From Paludibacteraceae bacterium (GTDB lineage: Bacteria; Bacteroidota; Bacteroidia; Bacteroidales; Paludibacteraceae), in assembly GCA_017646225.1 (NCBI GenBank), contig JAGCMZ010000228.1, forward strand, positions 1-7,667: a stretch of DNA of 7,667 nt, read 5' to 3'. The notes under the pieces are model-generated. The model was not told the origin of the DNA and searched no databases. It saw only the letters and a list, made by a program, of their open reading frames with translations. Positions 6,541 to 7,667 of this stretch are shown piece by piece (positions within the stretch are counted from its first letter, which is position 1; every line of letters starts with the position of its first letter). Both the position numbers and the translations under genes were made by a program.

Positions 6541-6560
6541 TCCTTTCTATAAAAAGTAGT

Positions 6561-7667
6561 ATGAAATTGATTCTAGATGCTATAAAACAACGTGTTTTGG
6601 TGCTAGACGGAGCCATGGGAACCATGCTGCAACGCCTAACCGGTGCCGAGTACGATAAGGTAAAGCAAGTGCACCAGCTTTACATAGAGGCAGGTGCCGA
6701 TATTATATCAACCCACACCTTTGTGGCCAACGAGGGCGATGATGCTGCCATTACAGAGCGCAATATGCAGTATGGCCAATTAGCGCGCAAGGTGGCAGAT
6801 GCCGCTTCAAAAAAAGTGTATGTGGCGGGTTCTATTGGTCCTTCTAACAAAACCCTTACCCTAGCAGACGAGGGTGGCTTTGAAGAATTGTGTCGTCGTT
6901 ATCGTGTGCAAATACAAGCATTGCATACTTACGTGGATGTGTTGCTTTTTGAAACCTTTTTTGATACGCTTAACCTGAAAGCGGCCTTGTTGGCAGCAAA
7001 AACCGAGGCGCCCGATGTACCTGTAATGGTATCGGTAACCCTAGAAAAAAGCGGCCGATTGTTAAGCGGACAAACATTAGAGGCGTTGGTGGCGACGGTA
7101 GAACCGTTTAACCCCTTGTCGATAGGCTTAAACTGCTCGTTTGGTGCTACCGATATGTTGCCTCATTTGGCTACGTTATCGTCGCTTACCTCGTGCTACG
7201 TAAGTGTACACCCCAATGCAGGTTTGCCCAATGCGTTGGGAGAATACGATGAAACGCCCGAGTCGATGGCTCAAGCCATGCAACCCTATTTTGAAAGACA
7301 ATTGGTAAATATAGTGGGTGGTTGTTGTGGTACTACGCCCCAACACATTGCTTTGATAGGTCAAATGGCTGCCCAAACAGCGCCTCGCATTCCGGTGCAA
7401 CCCATGCAAAAAGGCTATTTAACAGGGTTGGAAACCTTGTGCATCGACCAGCAATTTGTAAACGTAGGTGAACGTACCAACGTGGCAGGTTCTAAAAAGT
7501 TTGCGCGCCTCATAGCCGAAAAAAAATACGACGAAGCGTTGACCATTGCCCGTAAACAAGTAGAGGGTGGGGCTTTGGTAATTGATGTTTGCATGGACGA
7601 TGCCATGTTGGATGCCTCGGCCGAAATGGCGCACTTATTGTTTTTGATGGGCAATGAACCCACCATA
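6561..7667 (+). CDS. metH: Cobalamin-dependent methionine synthase, N-terminal part
   Basis: The first 369 codons of MetH, which transfers methyl from methyltetrahydrofolate via B12 to homocysteine; the gene runs off the right edge. The homocysteine-binding (betaine-homocysteine methyltransferase-like) barrel spans about 10-275, with the opening LDGAMGTML (15-23) and the zinc ligands Cys192 (GLNCSFG), Cys255 and Cys256 (GGCCGTT). The pterin-binding domain begins near 299 with FVNVGERTNVAGSKKF and continues through IDVCMDD. The cobalamin and reactivation domains would lie outside the window. The first barrel is shorter than usual: Cys192 corresponds to Cys247 of E. coli MetH, with the losses upstream of it. 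The ATG at 6561 follows a short leader with no Shine-Dalgarno site. It could also belong to a reduced or split MetH; the missing part would decide. Confidence 0.92.
   Translation, partial: MKLILDAIKQRVLVLDGAMGTMLQRLTGAEYDKVKQVHQLYIEAGADIISTHTFVANEGDDAAITERNMQYGQLARKVADAASKKVYVAGSIGPSNKTLTLADEGGFEELCRRYRVQIQALHTYVDVLLFETFFDTLNLKAALLAAKTEAPDVPVMVSVTLEKSGRLLSGQTLEALVATVEPFNPLSIGLNCSFGATDMLPHLATLSSLTSCYVSVHPNAGLPNALGEYDETPESMAQAMQPYFERQLVNIVGGCCGTTPQHIALIGQMAAQTAPRIPVQPMQKGYLTGLETLCIDQQFVNVGERTNVAGSKKFARLIAEKKYDEALTIARKQVEGGALVIDVCMDDAMLDASAEMAHLLFLMGNEPTI

Noticed and set aside
6483..6560. Cobalamin or SAM riboswitch upstream of metH
   Set aside because: Only 78 bp and shared with a divergent gene; the likely leader is about 14 bases, so a cobalamin or SAM-I riboswitch does not fit.
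7176..7666. Minus-strand frames at the right end
   Set aside because: All lie antisense to metH, whose + strand frame is continuous and matches the family through residue 369.

Overview
The window looks like a chromosomal segment of a Bacteroidota, most likely Bacteroidales, genome. Three things suggest this: promoters of the TTTG / TAnnTTTG type with very short leaders, few Shine-Dalgarno sites, and gene content typical of the phylum (AddA-like helicase-nuclease, PorT-type outer-membrane barrel, TrmN6, B12-dependent MetH). All recognised genes are housekeeping. I found no phage, transposase, CRISPR or defence system.

Layout. (1) Positions 1-427 hold no convincing gene but a dense set of repeats: a 9-bp-arm hairpin (41-78), an inverted copy of a palindromic repeat (187-245), a perfect 24-bp palindrome that looks like a bidirectional terminator (278-301), and a tandem pair of 19-bp direct repeats (309-327, 388-406) at the end of an imperfect palindrome (332-405). 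The last copy carries a full consensus promoter (376-407). (2) That promoter drives a + strand pair: a YciH/SUI1-type translation factor (428-754) and a 1040-residue AddA-like UvrD helicase with an intact RecB-type nuclease domain (756-3878). (3) A minus-strand operon runs toward them from 6482: outer-membrane barrel protein, DEAD-box RNA helicase, then tRNA1(Val) A37 methyltransferase TrmN6. Its last gene overlaps the 3' end of the helicase-nuclease gene by 15 bp, tail to tail. (4) A 78-bp divergent intergenic region (6483-6560) with two mirror-image TATATTTG elements separates this operon from metH, which runs off the right edge after 369 codons.

How they fit together. The minus-strand operon joins RNA-centred functions (RNA helicase, tRNA modification) to a small envelope barrel, and the + strand pair joins a translation factor to DNA-break repair. 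These look like growth-related transcription units rather than dedicated pathways. The most interesting points are the promoter-bearing palindromic repeat family at the left end, the start-site correction it forces on the YciH gene, the trimmed homocysteine-binding domain of MetH, and the symmetric divergent promoter. No wholly new system is evident.
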